A stretch of DNA of 64,000 bases from Chitinophagaceae bacterium (lineage in GTDB: Bacteria; Bacteroidota; Bacteroidia; Chitinophagales; Chitinophagaceae), in contig JAFKGQ010000011.1 in assembly GCA_017307755.1 (NCBI GenBank), positions 186,001 through 250,000 of the forward strand, given 5' to 3'. Both the position numbers and the translations under genes were made by a program. The notes beneath the pieces are model-generated. The model worked only from the letters and a program-made list of their open reading frames with translations. It made no database searches and was not told where the DNA came from. Shown here piece by piece: positions 53,421 to 61,914 of this stretch. Every line of letters starts with the position of its first letter. The stretch's first letter is position 1.

Positions 53421-54949
53421 TTACTAAATATATAATCCAACCTATCCTCCGACGTAATCTCCCCCGTAATCTCCCCCAGATAATGCAAACAATGCCGGAT
53501 ATCCAGGGCCAGCAGATCCCCCGGCAGCCGGTCATCCAGCCCCTTATGTATCGCCGCCAGCGAGTCCGCCACCTGTTGTAACGCATGATAATGCCTCGCA
53601 TTCGTCACAATCGTCCCTTCCGTCTGCGTATGCCCCTGCAGCACCTGATCCACTAGCCGCTGCTTTAACACATCCACTTGCCGGCCTTCTTTTGCAGAAA
53701 TAAATATCGCATCAGGCAAGGAGCTAAACTTACGACGGGCCGAATCCTCCCCTATCGCGTCTACCTTATTGCCCACCCATAAAAACCGTTTGTGCCTTCC
53801 CGCACCTGACCGGTCTGCACCTGGCTGAACCTCTTTCTGATCCCCCGCACCTGCTCGACCAGCACCCGATCGAACCTCTTCCAAACCATCCGCACCTACC
53901 CGAACTCCATCGCCTGCACCTGACCGCCCCTCACCCTGCACACCAGGCGCCGCCCCCCCAGCCCCCTCCAACTCCTTCCTCCTCCCCATCACCTCATCAA
54001 ACATATCCCCCACGTCGAAGAGATAAACCACGATATCCGCCTGCTGCATCTTCTCCAAGCTCTTCCCCACCCCGATGGACTCGATCACATCCGTCGTATG
54101 TTGTCTGATCCCGGCCGTATCGATAAGCCGAAAAATGATCCCATCAATATTCAGCGTTTCCTCGATAGTATCCCGGGTCGTCCCCGCGATCTCTGAGACA
54201 ATGGCCCGGTTCTCATTCAACAACGTGTTAAGCAAGGTCGACTTCCCCGCATTGGGCTTCCCTACAATAGCCACAGAAACACCGTTACGGATGACGTTCC
54301 CCAGTTTAAAAGAACGCAACAGTTCGCCCGTCATATCTTCGGCCGAGGAGATCAACGCATAGAACTTCCCCCGATCCGCAAACTCCACATCTTCCTGTGA
54401 AAAATCCAGTTCCAGTTCTATCAGTGCCGAAAACTGCAACAACTGCTCGCGTAGCTCGGAAAGTGCCCGCGAAAATCCCCCCCTTATCGTATGCAGCGCT
54501 GTCCGGGCTGAAGCCGCGGTATTACTGGCGATCAGGTCCGCCACCGCCTCTGCCTGTGTCAGATCCATTTTCCCCTTCAAAAAAGCCCGCTGGGTAAACT
54601 CCCCTGCCCGGGCCAGGCGAGCGCCCTGACGCAACAGCGCCTGCATCACCCGTTCCTGGACATACGGGCTGCCGTGACAGGAAACCTCAATAACGTCCTC
54701 TCCGGTGTACGAGCGAGGCCCCCGGTAAAGGGCCACCACCACCTCATCCAGTGTCTCTTCCCCCTCCTTTAAAAACCCTACGTGCAGGGTATGCGACGCC
54801 TGTAATGACAGATCCTTGGACGGGAACAGCCGTCCCACGACCCCGAAACTCTCCGGTCCGCTGACGCGGATCACTCCAATAGCCCCGATGCCCGGTGGGG
54901 TTGCCAGGGCAACGATGGTATCATCCCAGCCAGCTAATTTGCCTAACAT
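53402..54949 (-). CDS. mnmE: tRNA uridine-5-carboxymethylaminomethyl modification GTPase MnmE
   Basis: The 515-residue protein has the TrmE N-domain (about 5-120, IVALATPPGIGAIGVIRVSGP), a helical domain, and an inserted GTPase domain with G1 around K236 (GKPNAGKST), DTAGI as G3 and N394KVD as G4. It ends with the conserved FCIGK. With MnmG it installs 5-substituted uridines at the tRNA wobble position. The usual length is about 450-460; the excess comes from a Gly/Ala/Arg-rich repeat insert at about 329-386, between G3 and G4. The start MLGKLAGWDDTIVALATPPG fits. The gene lies downstream of tonB on the same strand, behind a terminator hairpin. Confidence 0.96.
   Translation of the reverse strand: MLGKLAGWDDTIVALATPPGIGAIGVIRVSGPESFGVVGRLFPSKDLSLQASHTLHVGFLKEGEETLDEVVVALYRGPRSYTGEDVIEVSCHGSPYVQERVMQALLRQGARLARAGEFTQRAFLKGKMDLTQAEAVADLIASNTAASARTALHTIRGGFSRALSELREQLLQFSALIELELDFSQEDVEFADRGKFYALISSAEDMTGELLRSFKLGNVIRNGVSVAIVGKPNAGKSTLLNTLLNENRAIVSEIAGTTRDTIEETLNIDGIIFRLIDTAGIRQHTTDVIESIGVGKSLEKMQQADIVVYLFDVGDMFDEVMGRRKELEGAGGAAPGVQGEGRSGAGDGVRVGADGLEEVRSGAGRAGAGDQKEVQPGADRSGAGRHKRFLWVGNKVDAIGEDSARRKFSSLPDAIFISAKEGRQVDVLKQRLVDQVLQGHTQTEGTIVTNARHYHALQQVADSLAAIHKGLDDRLPGDLLALDIRHCLHYLGEITGEITSEDRLDYIFSKFCIGK
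53792..53965 (-). repeat. Repetitive insert in mnmE (about 15 aa units)
   Basis: Between the G3 and G4 motifs of MnmE, imperfect units of about 45 nt recur, encoding 15-residue blocks such as VRSGAGRAGAGDQKE and VQPGADRSGAGRHKR. The DNA shows GCACCTG and GAACCTCTT recurring. The reading frame is preserved through the tract. Confidence 0.7.
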
Positions 54950-54969
54950 GGCGCAAAGATAAAAAGATA

Positions 54970-54994
54970 CGGCCAGGCTTTTTGAGCCTGGCCG
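54970..54994 (-). terminator. Hairpin terminator between tonB and mnmE
   Basis: CGGCCAGGCT, a five-base loop TTTTG and AGCCTGGCCG make a perfect 10-bp stem. On the minus strand it lies 20 bp after the tonB stop and is followed by ATCTTTTTATC, a typical intrinsic terminator. mnmE starts 21 bp further on and so needs its own promoter or read-through. Confidence 0.8.
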
Positions 54995-55014
54995 CTACGA
55001 AAAAAAACTAACAT

Positions 55015-55845
55015 TTATTCGTCCAAGGCCTTAAATCCCACAGGCTGCCGTTTGTAGGATTTTACATGTTGTCCATTTTGTACGGCGGGTGTCCATTTAC
55101 CGCTCTTTTTGATCACCCGGACTGCCTCCTCCCGGAGTCCGCCTTCTGTAGGACCGCTGATTGCCTGCACGTCGCTTACATTCCCTTCTTTGTCCACGAC
55201 AAACTGCACCATTACAGTCCCTTGTATCCCGTTGTTCAATGCCTCGTCGGGGTAGCGCAGGTTCTTGTTCATGTAACGCAGCCACGCTGCCGCGCCGCCG
55301 GGATAGTCCGATTCGATCTCTACCTTGGTGAATATCTTGTCTATGTCATCCTCTTCTTTCTTGGGCGCTTCTACCACTCCCTTACCCGCGTCTGAAACGG
55401 GTGGGGCCGTAATCCCGTCGTCCTTAAGCCCTTCCTGGTTCACAGAGCCGATCTTGGTATCGTCCAGTTTGTCCTGTTCCGGTGGTTTCTCGTCTTCTTT
55501 TACGTCGTTGTCCTTTACGATCCTGGGTGGAGTGAACTGCGTGATCTGTATCTGTGGGGGTACTCTGGGTGGGGGCGGGGGTGGAGGAAGTTCTTCTTTT
55601 TTCTCCTGTTGTACCCGGTTCAGATCGATGTCCGTGATAGCCGGAGCCTTCTTCTCCACATGCTTTGTCATGCCGGATAAAAAATACCCGGTAAACAACA
55701 GCACAAGGATGACGGCTGTGCTGATCAGGGCTTTGATCAGCCGCCTGTTATAGGATTTGCGCAGAACGTATGCACCATAATCCTTGTTGCGACCCTCGAA
55801 GATGATATCGAGGATGTCGGCATCCAAAATTTTTTTTGTCTCCAT
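55015..55845 (-). CDS. tonB: Energy transducer TonB (downstream copy)
   Basis: The 276-residue protein starts with the Bacteroidetes-type cytoplasmic segment (DILDIIFEGRNKDYGAYVLRKSYNRRL). One membrane helix follows (about 38-58), then a Pro-rich linker (LPPPPPPPRVPP) and the C-terminal TonB domain (about 185-270, DYPGGAAAWLRYMNKNLRYP, GTVMVQFVVDKEGNVSDVQAI). It transmits proton-motive energy from ExbBD to TonB-dependent transporters such as the SusC of this window. It is a close paralogue of the next gene upstream, with a terminator between the two, so it may be separately controlled. Confidence 0.92.
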   Translation of the reverse strand: METKKILDADILDIIFEGRNKDYGAYVLRKSYNRRLIKALISTAVILVLLFTGYFLSGMTKHVEKKAPAITDIDLNRVQQEKKEELPPPPPPPRVPPQIQITQFTPPRIVKDNDVKEDEKPPEQDKLDDTKIGSVNQEGLKDDGITAPPVSDAGKGVVEAPKKEEDDIDKIFTKVEIESDYPGGAAAWLRYMNKNLRYPDEALNNGIQGTVMVQFVVDKEGNVSDVQAISGPTEGGLREEAVRVIKKSGKWTPAVQNGQHVKSYKRQPVGFKALDE

Positions 55846-55924
55846 GTTGTGAAGTTTCTTATGAGATGCGGGCGTAGGTAAACTTCACACATTATAACCT
55901 CAATACATAACCGATGAATATAAA

Positions 55925-55956
55925 ACAAAAAAAATCCCCGCCTGACGGCGGGGATT
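55925..55956 (-). terminator. Strong terminator between the two tonB genes
   Basis: AATCCCCGCC (55933-55942), TGAC, GGCGGGGATT (55947-55956) form a perfect 10-bp stem. On the minus strand it is followed by a run of eight or more T. It ends the exbB-exbD-exbD-tonB transcript after the first tonB gene. Confidence 0.9.
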
Positions 55957-55981
55957 CAATTCTATAGTACTTAACCAGACC

Positions 55982-56812
55982 CTATTGTGCTTCCAGTTTA
56001 AAGACGATCGGCTGCTTCTTATAAGATTTCACCTGACGTCCGTTTTGTACTGCGGGTGTCCATTTACCGCTCTTCTTGATTACACGCACAGCTTCGTCCC
56101 GAAGTCCGCCTTCCGCAGGACCGCTGATAGCTTGTACATCACTCACGTTACCTTCCTTGTCCACGATGAACTGTACTACAACAGTACCTTGAATCTCATT
56201 GTTCACCGCTTCGTCGGGATAACGGAAGTTCTTGTTTAGATAGCGGAGCCAGGCTGCCGGACCGCCGGGGTATTCTGACTCGATCTCCACCTTGGTAAAG
56301 GTCTTATCATAATCTTCCTCGTCTTTCTTGGGGGCCTCAACCACTCCCTTGCCGGCATCGGATACCGGAGGAGCAGTGATACCTTCGTCCTTGATACCTT
56401 CCTGGTTTACAGTACCGATCTTGGTATCTTCCAGCTTTTCCTGTTCCGGGGGCTTTTCGTCCTCTTTTACTTCATTGTCTTTTACAATCTTAGGAGGTGT
56501 GAACTTGGCGATCTCCACTTTGGGGGGCTCCACTTTGGGAGGCGGGGGTGGAGGCGGTTCATTCTTCTTTTCTTCTTTTACGTCTTCCAACTGCACGTCC
56601 TGCACGACTACTGCTGCTTTTTTCTTGCCTGAATCCAGGTTGGATATAAAATATCCGATAAAGAGCAGTAGGATGATAGCTGCCGTACCTACAAGGGCCT
56701 TAATCAGGCGTTTGTTGTAGGTCTTGCGCAGGTCGTAAGCGCCGTATTCCTTGTTCCTGCCCTCAAAAATGAGGTCAAGCACATCGGCGTTTAATATTTT
56801 ATTGACATCCAT
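55982..56812 (-). CDS. tonB: Energy transducer TonB (upstream copy)
   Basis: The 276-residue protein is built like its downstream neighbour: cytoplasmic start (NADVLDLIFEGRNKEYGAYDLRKTYNKRL), one membrane helix (about 38-58), an acidic and proline-rich linker (EPPPPPPPKVEPPKVEI) and a C-terminal TonB domain with YPGGPAAWLRYLNKNFRYP and GTVVVQFIVDKEGNVSDVQAI. The two copies have the same length and closely similar sequence throughout, a recent tandem duplication. It follows the two exbD genes and shares the same transcript, so it is the main partner of the ExbBD motor. Confidence 0.94.
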   Translation of the reverse strand: MDVNKILNADVLDLIFEGRNKEYGAYDLRKTYNKRLIKALVGTAAIILLLFIGYFISNLDSGKKKAAVVVQDVQLEDVKEEKKNEPPPPPPPKVEPPKVEIAKFTPPKIVKDNEVKEDEKPPEQEKLEDTKIGTVNQEGIKDEGITAPPVSDAGKGVVEAPKKDEEDYDKTFTKVEIESEYPGGPAAWLRYLNKNFRYPDEAVNNEIQGTVVVQFIVDKEGNVSDVQAISGPAEGGLRDEAVRVIKKSGKWTPAVQNGRQVKSYKKQPIVFKLEAQ

Positions 56813-56871
56813 TGTTAATGGTTTACTAATTAGATTCTACCCGGAGAAAATTCCATATGGGATCTCCGGAT

Positions 56872-57405
56872 TTATTTGATCCCATTGGCCTGCTCGGTGG
56901 CGGCGACAAATTTATACTCGTCGGGCGTGATATCCACCAGCGCATAGCGCTTTACATCATCGATCTTCATCTCGTCCAGCATATCTACCGTATTCTTATA
57001 GGTAGCGTCCTGCGTGGGCTTTATGATTACCATGAAGTCCTTGGGGTCCGTCCTGCGCTTCTTATCCAGGATAACGTCCCGGATCTTCTTCCAGTCGGAC
57101 TGCTGCAGTTTGGATGGGTCCAGGCCCTCATAGTAATAGATATAGTTCGCCTTCGAAGGCATCACCGTAAGCGCCGCGGATTCTTTCAGCTTGTTCTGCT
57201 CATCGGGCTTATCCGTATCCTTGGGCAGATTGAGCTTCATAGCCGTAGGTGAGCTCATGGTCGTGGTAAAGATAAAGAAAGTGATCAGGAGAAATCCCAG
57301 GTCCACCATGGGGGTCAGATCCACACGGGTAGACAGCTTCTTACTCTTTTTGACGCCGGGTCCTTTTTTATGACCACCACCGCCTGAGGTATCCATTTCT
57401 GCCAT
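56872..57405 (-). CDS. exbD: ExbD/TolR-family biopolymer transport protein
   Basis: The 177-residue protein has a short basic N-terminus (KKSKKLSTRVDLTPMVDLGFLLITFFIFTTTM). One membrane helix carries the conserved functional Asp in the DLTPMVDLGFLL motif, and a periplasmic domain follows. ExbD works with ExbB as the proton channel motor that energises TonB. It lies between the second ExbD gene and tonB, 60 bp before tonB and 113 bp after the other ExbD, on the same strand. The periplasmic part is longer than in E. coli ExbD. Confidence 0.94.
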   Translation of the reverse strand: MAEMDTSGGGGHKKGPGVKKSKKLSTRVDLTPMVDLGFLLITFFIFTTTMSSPTAMKLNLPKDTDKPDEQNKLKESAALTVMPSKANYIYYYEGLDPSKLQQSDWKKIRDVILDKKRRTDPKDFMVIIKPTQDATYKNTVDMLDEMKIDDVKRYALVDITPDEYKFVAATEQANGIK

Positions 57406-57518
57406 AAAATAGCTTTTTTTAAAGTTACTAAAAATAAGTCAGTTTTCCATTTTGGGACAAATCTTCACAAACTACTCTTATTCAACACCTTACACACAAC
57501 TACATGTCCCGTCTGGAA

Positions 57519-58190
57519 TTAATCAGTAGCCTTGCTCCCCGATGTCTGCTGTACCTTGTACAACTCGCTGCCAATAGGAGCGGGCACAGGATTGGTCACC
57601 ATCTGGAACTTCATCTGGTCATTCTTCTTGAAAGCTATGATCACCCCCTGGAAAGAAGGATACTTTGCAGCATTGTCCCCTTTCACAAGCAAGGCCATCT
57701 TCGAACCCTGGAAGGCGCCCACGGCAGCCCTGACCCAATCGATCATCTCGTTGTTGGTACTGTCCTTGGTAGGAATGCCGGGCAGGTTGACCTTCTTTTG
57801 TTCATCCGGCGTCATGGCCAGGTAAGACTTCAACTGGGTGAACGGAACCCCGATATAGGCGGTGGGATTGTTCGAGAAGTTCTTTTTCTCGGCATCCGTC
57901 AGTCCCAGGTTCTTGGACGTATTGATCGTCTCGATGATCTCTTTCTTTTCCGATACGTTCCCGTCGGAAACGCTGAAATAGACCTTTCCCTCTTTGTCCA
58001 TCGTCACGAGCACCACGTTCTTTTCCGGGGCTACTTTGGACGACACGGAACTGGGGGTCGTCACGGACAGCGCCTCAGGCGGCTTGAACTTGGTAGCCAA
58101 TATGAAGAAGGACAGCAAGAGGAATGCCACGTCACACATCGCTGTCATGTCGATGGTCGTGCTTTTACGCGGTATTTTGGCTCTAGGCAT
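57519..58190 (-). CDS. exbD: ExbD/TolR-family biopolymer transport protein (second copy)
   Basis: The 223-residue protein has the ExbD start RKSTTIDMTAMCDVAFLLLSFFILATKF, with the channel Asp in MTAMCDVAFLL. A long periplasmic domain of about 180 residues follows, with no close similarity to the shorter ExbD. Two ExbD proteins of different length after one ExbB are typical of Bacteroidetes. The longer form may be adapted to another cell-envelope partner or form a mixed dimer with the short one. It follows exbB by 162 bp and precedes the other exbD by 113 bp on the same strand. Confidence 0.93.
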   Translation of the reverse strand: MPRAKIPRKSTTIDMTAMCDVAFLLLSFFILATKFKPPEALSVTTPSSVSSKVAPEKNVVLVTMDKEGKVYFSVSDGNVSEKKEIIETINTSKNLGLTDAEKKNFSNNPTAYIGVPFTQLKSYLAMTPDEQKKVNLPGIPTKDSTNNEMIDWVRAAVGAFQGSKMALLVKGDNAAKYPSFQGVIIAFKKNDQMKFQMVTNPVPAPIGSELYKVQQTSGSKATD

Positions 58191-58352
58191 TTTAAATGTT
58201 TTTTTTGACCCTTAACACTACTTGTACTCCTGATTAAGACACATTTTTACCGGAATTCCATAAAATCTGTTCCGGGTCCGGCCCTCTCGTCAACCTCCCC
58301 CGACTGAACGGGAAGCCCAAAAGGCGCCGCACTGGTCATTCCGGCTCCCCGC

Positions 58353-59219
58353 TTATTTGTACAGGGATGCAAAACTTTGGGTCAGCGTAAATCCGCTTTC
58401 ATCGATACCGTAAGTGATACCGTCGATCTTTGTAGTGAAAATGTTGTACATGATGATAGAGATAGCGGAAGTACCGATACCAAGAGCCGTGTTATACAGG
58501 GCTTCGGAGATACCTTGGGACAGCTGAGCAGCAGCTTCACCACCACCACTGTCACCCAACGCGGCAAAGGAAGTGATCATCCCGATAACCGTTCCCAACA
58601 GACCCATCAGGGTTGCTACTGAAGCGATCGTGGAGAGGAATACAAGGTTCTTTTCCAGCATGGGCAGTTCGAGCGCGGTAGCTTCTTCCACTTCCTTCTG
58701 GATAGCCAGCACCTTTTGTTCAGTATCCAGCTCGGAGTTAGTGATCATTTCTTTGTACTTGCGCAGACCAGCCTTCATAACATTACCTACACTGCCTTTC
58801 TGACGGTCGCACTCTGCAATGGCAGAATCAACATTTTTATTGGCAAGGTGATATTGTACTTTACGGATGAATTCAGCGATGTTGCCGTTCCCGGTTGCCT
58901 TTGCAATCGTCAGGAAACGCTCGATTACGAATGTCAGCACAGTCAGGAACGCACCGATCAGGATCGGTACGATGATACCACCTTCGTACATACGGGAGAA
59001 ACCGCTCTTGGGACCTTTGTGGTGAGGCCAAAACCCGCCACTGGGATCAGGAGTAGTAAAATTGTCGGGAGATCCGATGATAAACCTCCAGATACAATAC
59101 CCGGCAATGATACAGACCGTCGGTGCGACCCAGGAAATCGAATTGCCCTTTCTCTGCGGTTGTACAGATGATGTAGAAGTTTTAGCTGCTGTCGCTGCAG
59201 TCGGTTTCGTTTCAGCCAT
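58353..59219 (-). CDS. exbB: MotA/TolQ/ExbB proton channel protein
   Basis: The 288-residue protein has the MotA/TolQ/ExbB domain. A first membrane helix lies near residue 27-48 (ISWVAPTVCIIAGYCIW), then the helix IIVPILIGAFLTVLTFVIE, a cytoplasmic loop (about 115-190) and two last helices (LSTIASVATLMGLLGTVIGM, ALGIGTSAISIIMYNIF). ExbB forms the pentameric channel for the two ExbD proteins encoded after it and powers TonB. It is the first gene of the exbB-exbD-exbD-tonB unit. An extra N-terminal helix with a Ser/Thr/Ala-rich tail precedes the standard three helices. Confidence 0.95.
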   Translation of the reverse strand: MAETKPTAATAAKTSTSSVQPQRKGNSISWVAPTVCIIAGYCIWRFIIGSPDNFTTPDPSGGFWPHHKGPKSGFSRMYEGGIIVPILIGAFLTVLTFVIERFLTIAKATGNGNIAEFIRKVQYHLANKNVDSAIAECDRQKGSVGNVMKAGLRKYKEMITNSELDTEQKVLAIQKEVEEATALELPMLEKNLVFLSTIASVATLMGLLGTVIGMITSFAALGDSGGGEAAAQLSQGISEALYNTALGIGTSAISIIMYNIFTTKIDGITYGIDESGFTLTQSFASLYK

Positions 59220-59525
59220 GATCGTTTGTTTTTAGTGTTTTTTTAAAAAATTGAAGTATGTAATAGAAAATGATTGCACAATTCTAAGGAAAAAACCTTT
59301 TCAATAGACGTATTGGATCACTAAATTTTTTATAGAGTTCACAAGATAAGATTTTTTAACAACTGACAAATTCTAAATATCCAGCTAGTTACAATACCCC
59401 CAATAGCCCGTCCCGACAAGTTTTGCGCCTATGACCTGTTATCATCGGACAAAAAACCACATGGATTAATACGCAGTACTCATAAGTTAAATAAGGATCG
59501 GAAAAGGTTAAACCCGCCAGCGGCA
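59220..59525. other. 306-bp AT-rich intergenic region upstream of exbB
   Basis: No gene was seen. It should hold the exbB promoter on the minus strand, and the end of the ABC permease transcript lies at the right side. A small inverted repeat (AAGG-6 nt-CCTT near 59299) is visible. No tRNA or structured RNA was noticed. Confidence 0.5.
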
Positions 59526-60800
59526 TTACTCATATCTCAACGCCTCGATGGGGTTGAGCTTCGATGCCTTCAAGGATGGATACAGTCCGGCAAGCAGTCC
59601 TACAATGGTACAGAGCACAATACCCCCCAGCAGCCACGCCCAGGGAACCACAAAACCCGTATGTAAAATAAGCGAAAAAGAATTACCAACAATCACCCCC
59701 AATACGACACCGAACCCTGCTCCGATGAGACTGATTAGCACCGATTCGAAAAGGAATTGCTGACGCACATTGCGCTGTCTCCCCCCAATAGCCTTTATCA
59801 GCCCTATCTCCTTGGTCCTTTCAGTCACCGATACCAGCATGATATTCATCAATCCCACGGCCGCGCCCACGAGGGTAATGACCCCTATCAGCACCGCACT
59901 CAGGGTAATAAAGCTCAGATTGCGCATTAACATGGCCACGCCGCTGTCGCTCTTATCGATATAAAAATTGTTGTCCTCGGTCACCGCCAGTTGCCGGATG
60001 GGCCGGAGGATACCCTCTGCCTGGTCGATCGCCCCATCGATGGTCCTTACATCGGTCACCTTCACTAGTATGCTGAAAGATGCATTTGGGTTGGAGTTAA
60101 AGAACCTTCGTACATTATTATAGGAGGTAAGGATCATATTATCCCAGCTCATGCCTAAGGTAGACCCCTTTGAATCCAATACGCCCACTACCCGGAAAGG
60201 CAAACCGTTCACCCGGATGACCTTTTCCACGGGCCGGTTGGGGTCAGACCCAAAAAAACGCGCTGCCAGGTCGCTCCCCAACACACAGACATTACGGCCC
60301 GACTGCACATCCAGGTCATTAAGGTTCCTGCCGGCCACTACATTATAGCCGTTCAGGTCCACCCAATTTGGATCCCCTCCATAGACCCTCACCGTAGGAT
60401 TGGTCTTTTTATCTCCCAGGGAAACCACCCCATCAGGGACCCCAAACATGGTAAGACTAATTTTTGCGGGGTATTTAAACCGCTCTTCAAAGGTTTCTGC
60501 CTGGTTCTTGGTGATCGGCTTGCCCGCATTGGACTTCTTCAGCTTACGCTGCCCCTTCTTTTCCGACTTGACGCTGCTGCGGTCAAAACCCATGTTCCAT
60601 TCCCGAAAATGGATGGTAAACCCATTGGCCCCCATCGCCGAAAAGCTCTCCATGAATTTTTGCTTCATGGCATCGATGGCGGTATTGATCCCCACCAGGG
60701 CCATGATCCCAAAGGCGATAATGGCAACGGTGATCCCGGTGCGCAGCCTGTTGCTTCTCACCGTACGAAAGGCAAGTGACAAAGTGTCCCTAAGTTTCAT
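59526..60800 (-). CDS. ABC transporter permease (MacB/FtsX type)
   Basis: Starting at the ATG at 60798-60800 (MKLRDTLSLAFRTVRSN) the protein has 424 residues. It has one N-terminal membrane helix (about 20-45, ITVAIIAFGIMALVGI), a large periplasmic MacB_PCD-like domain, and three C-terminal helices with the FtsX domain (LSAVLIGVITLVGAAVGLMNIMLVSVTERTKEIGLIKAIG). This layout belongs to the MacB-type mechanotransmission permeases that work with an ATPase, which is not encoded nearby. The open frame runs eight codons further upstream, inside the next gene's intergenic space. Confidence 0.9.
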   Translation of the reverse strand: MKLRDTLSLAFRTVRSNRLRTGITVAIIAFGIMALVGINTAIDAMKQKFMESFSAMGANGFTIHFREWNMGFDRSSVKSEKKGQRKLKKSNAGKPITKNQAETFEERFKYPAKISLTMFGVPDGVVSLGDKKTNPTVRVYGGDPNWVDLNGYNVVAGRNLNDLDVQSGRNVCVLGSDLAARFFGSDPNRPVEKVIRVNGLPFRVVGVLDSKGSTLGMSWDNMILTSYNNVRRFFNSNPNASFSILVKVTDVRTIDGAIDQAEGILRPIRQLAVTEDNNFYIDKSDSGVAMLMRNLSFITLSAVLIGVITLVGAAVGLMNIMLVSVTERTKEIGLIKAIGGRQRNVRQQFLFESVLISLIGAGFGVVLGVIVGNSFSLILHTGFVVPWAWLLGGIVLCTIVGLLAGLYPSLKASKLNPIEALRYE

Positions 60801-60813
60801 GGGACGTAAGATA

Positions 60814-61863
60814 CTAAATTCCATCCCTCACGCAAAAAAGCCCCATCCGCCGCGGCCAGAAAGGGTCCGCTAGGGCAGCTTTACCCAACGCCAGGATATC
60901 CCCATGACCATTCTCTAACACCTCCTCCGCTACATCCGGCCGGTGTAATCCCCCGTTGACGATCACCGGTAACCCCGTGATCATCCCGGCTAATCTTCCA
61001 TAAGAATGGCCATCCTCATACAAACAGTCCCTTCGCCAATCCCCGTGCTCCGCCGCGATATGCACATAGGTCGGTCCCGCCAGCTTCACCTGCTCCAGTA
61101 CCTCCCTGGCCATAGCAGCTCCTTCAGGCCAGCGGTAGGCCAGGTCATTCACCTTCCCCTCAGAAAGCCGTAACCCGGTGATAAACCCCGCCGGCGCCCC
61201 GGCTTGGACACCGCCTATAATGTCCCCGATGATCCGGAACTTATTCGCCATGACACCACCATACTCATCCGTCCGCAGATTGAGATGCGGCGTCAACAGC
61301 TGATCCAACAGATATCCATTGGCCGCATGGACCTCCACCCCATCGAATCCCGCCTGCTGCGCATACATCGCCGCCTGCACAAACCCATCGGTCAATACCC
61401 GGATATCCTCCCTGGTCATTTCCGCCGGCAGCGGGAAAGGCCCCTGCCCGCCATATTCGCTCATCATAACTCCCACCGGCTGCACCACCGAAGGGGCAAT
61501 GGCGCGCGATAGATGCTGAGAAAGGGCTCCCGCATGCATCAGCTGAGCGATGATCAATCCGCCTTTTGCATGCACCGCATCCGTCACTTTCCGCCACCCT
61601 CTCATCTGTGCCGGGGTTACAAGCCCGGGCTGTGCGGCATATGCCTGGCTATAAGCCCCATCCGTATAGGTCCCTTCTGTAATGATCAGGGCAAAACCAC
61701 CTTCGGCATAACGGGCGTAATACGCAGCCATATCATCCGTAGGTATACCATCGGGGCCTGCGTTCACCCTCGACATGGGCGCCACAGCCAGACGGTTACG
61801 AAGCCAGCGATCTCCAAAGCCCATGGGCGTAGCAGCCGCACGCGGGTATAATTTTGTATCCAT
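60814..61863 (-). CDS. Old-yellow-enzyme-type NADH:flavin oxidoreductase
   Basis: The ATG at 61861-61863 (MDTKLYPRAAATPMGF) gives a 349-residue flavin reductase of the OYE family with a TIM-barrel fold. Segments are LIITEGTYTDGAYSQ, the substrate-binding GFDGVEVHAANGYLLDQLLTPHLNLRTDEYGG, and the FMN-binding LPVIVNGGLH and LALGKAALADPFWP. It reduces activated alkenes using NAD(P)H; the natural substrate is not known. The enzyme has about the normal length. It lies 13 bp upstream of the ABC permease and 51 bp downstream of a Crp/Fnr gene, all on the same strand, so they may be co-transcribed. Confidence 0.92.
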   Translation of the reverse strand: MDTKLYPRAAATPMGFGDRWLRNRLAVAPMSRVNAGPDGIPTDDMAAYYARYAEGGFALIITEGTYTDGAYSQAYAAQPGLVTPAQMRGWRKVTDAVHAKGGLIIAQLMHAGALSQHLSRAIAPSVVQPVGVMMSEYGGQGPFPLPAEMTREDIRVLTDGFVQAAMYAQQAGFDGVEVHAANGYLLDQLLTPHLNLRTDEYGGVMANKFRIIGDIIGGVQAGAPAGFITGLRLSEGKVNDLAYRWPEGAAMAREVLEQVKLAGPTYVHIAAEHGDWRRDCLYEDGHSYGRLAGMITGLPVIVNGGLHRPDVAEEVLENGHGDILALGKAALADPFWPRRMGLFCVRDGI

Positions 61864-61914
61864 GTTTTTTGACACAAAATTCACGACGGCAGCGCTCGAC
61901 CTTGTTTAAGTAGT

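Noticed and set aside
53215..53601. Minus-strand open frame of 128 codons over the mnmE end
   Set aside because: It overlaps mnmE and the DUF262 gene in another frame and is rich in Arg/Trp, typical of a shadow frame.
59220..59350. A Bacteroidetes-type -33/-7 promoter for exbB
   Set aside because: TAGAATTG near 59292 resembles a -7 box, but its spacing to the nearest TTG is about 15 bases, shorter than the usual value, so I do not call it.
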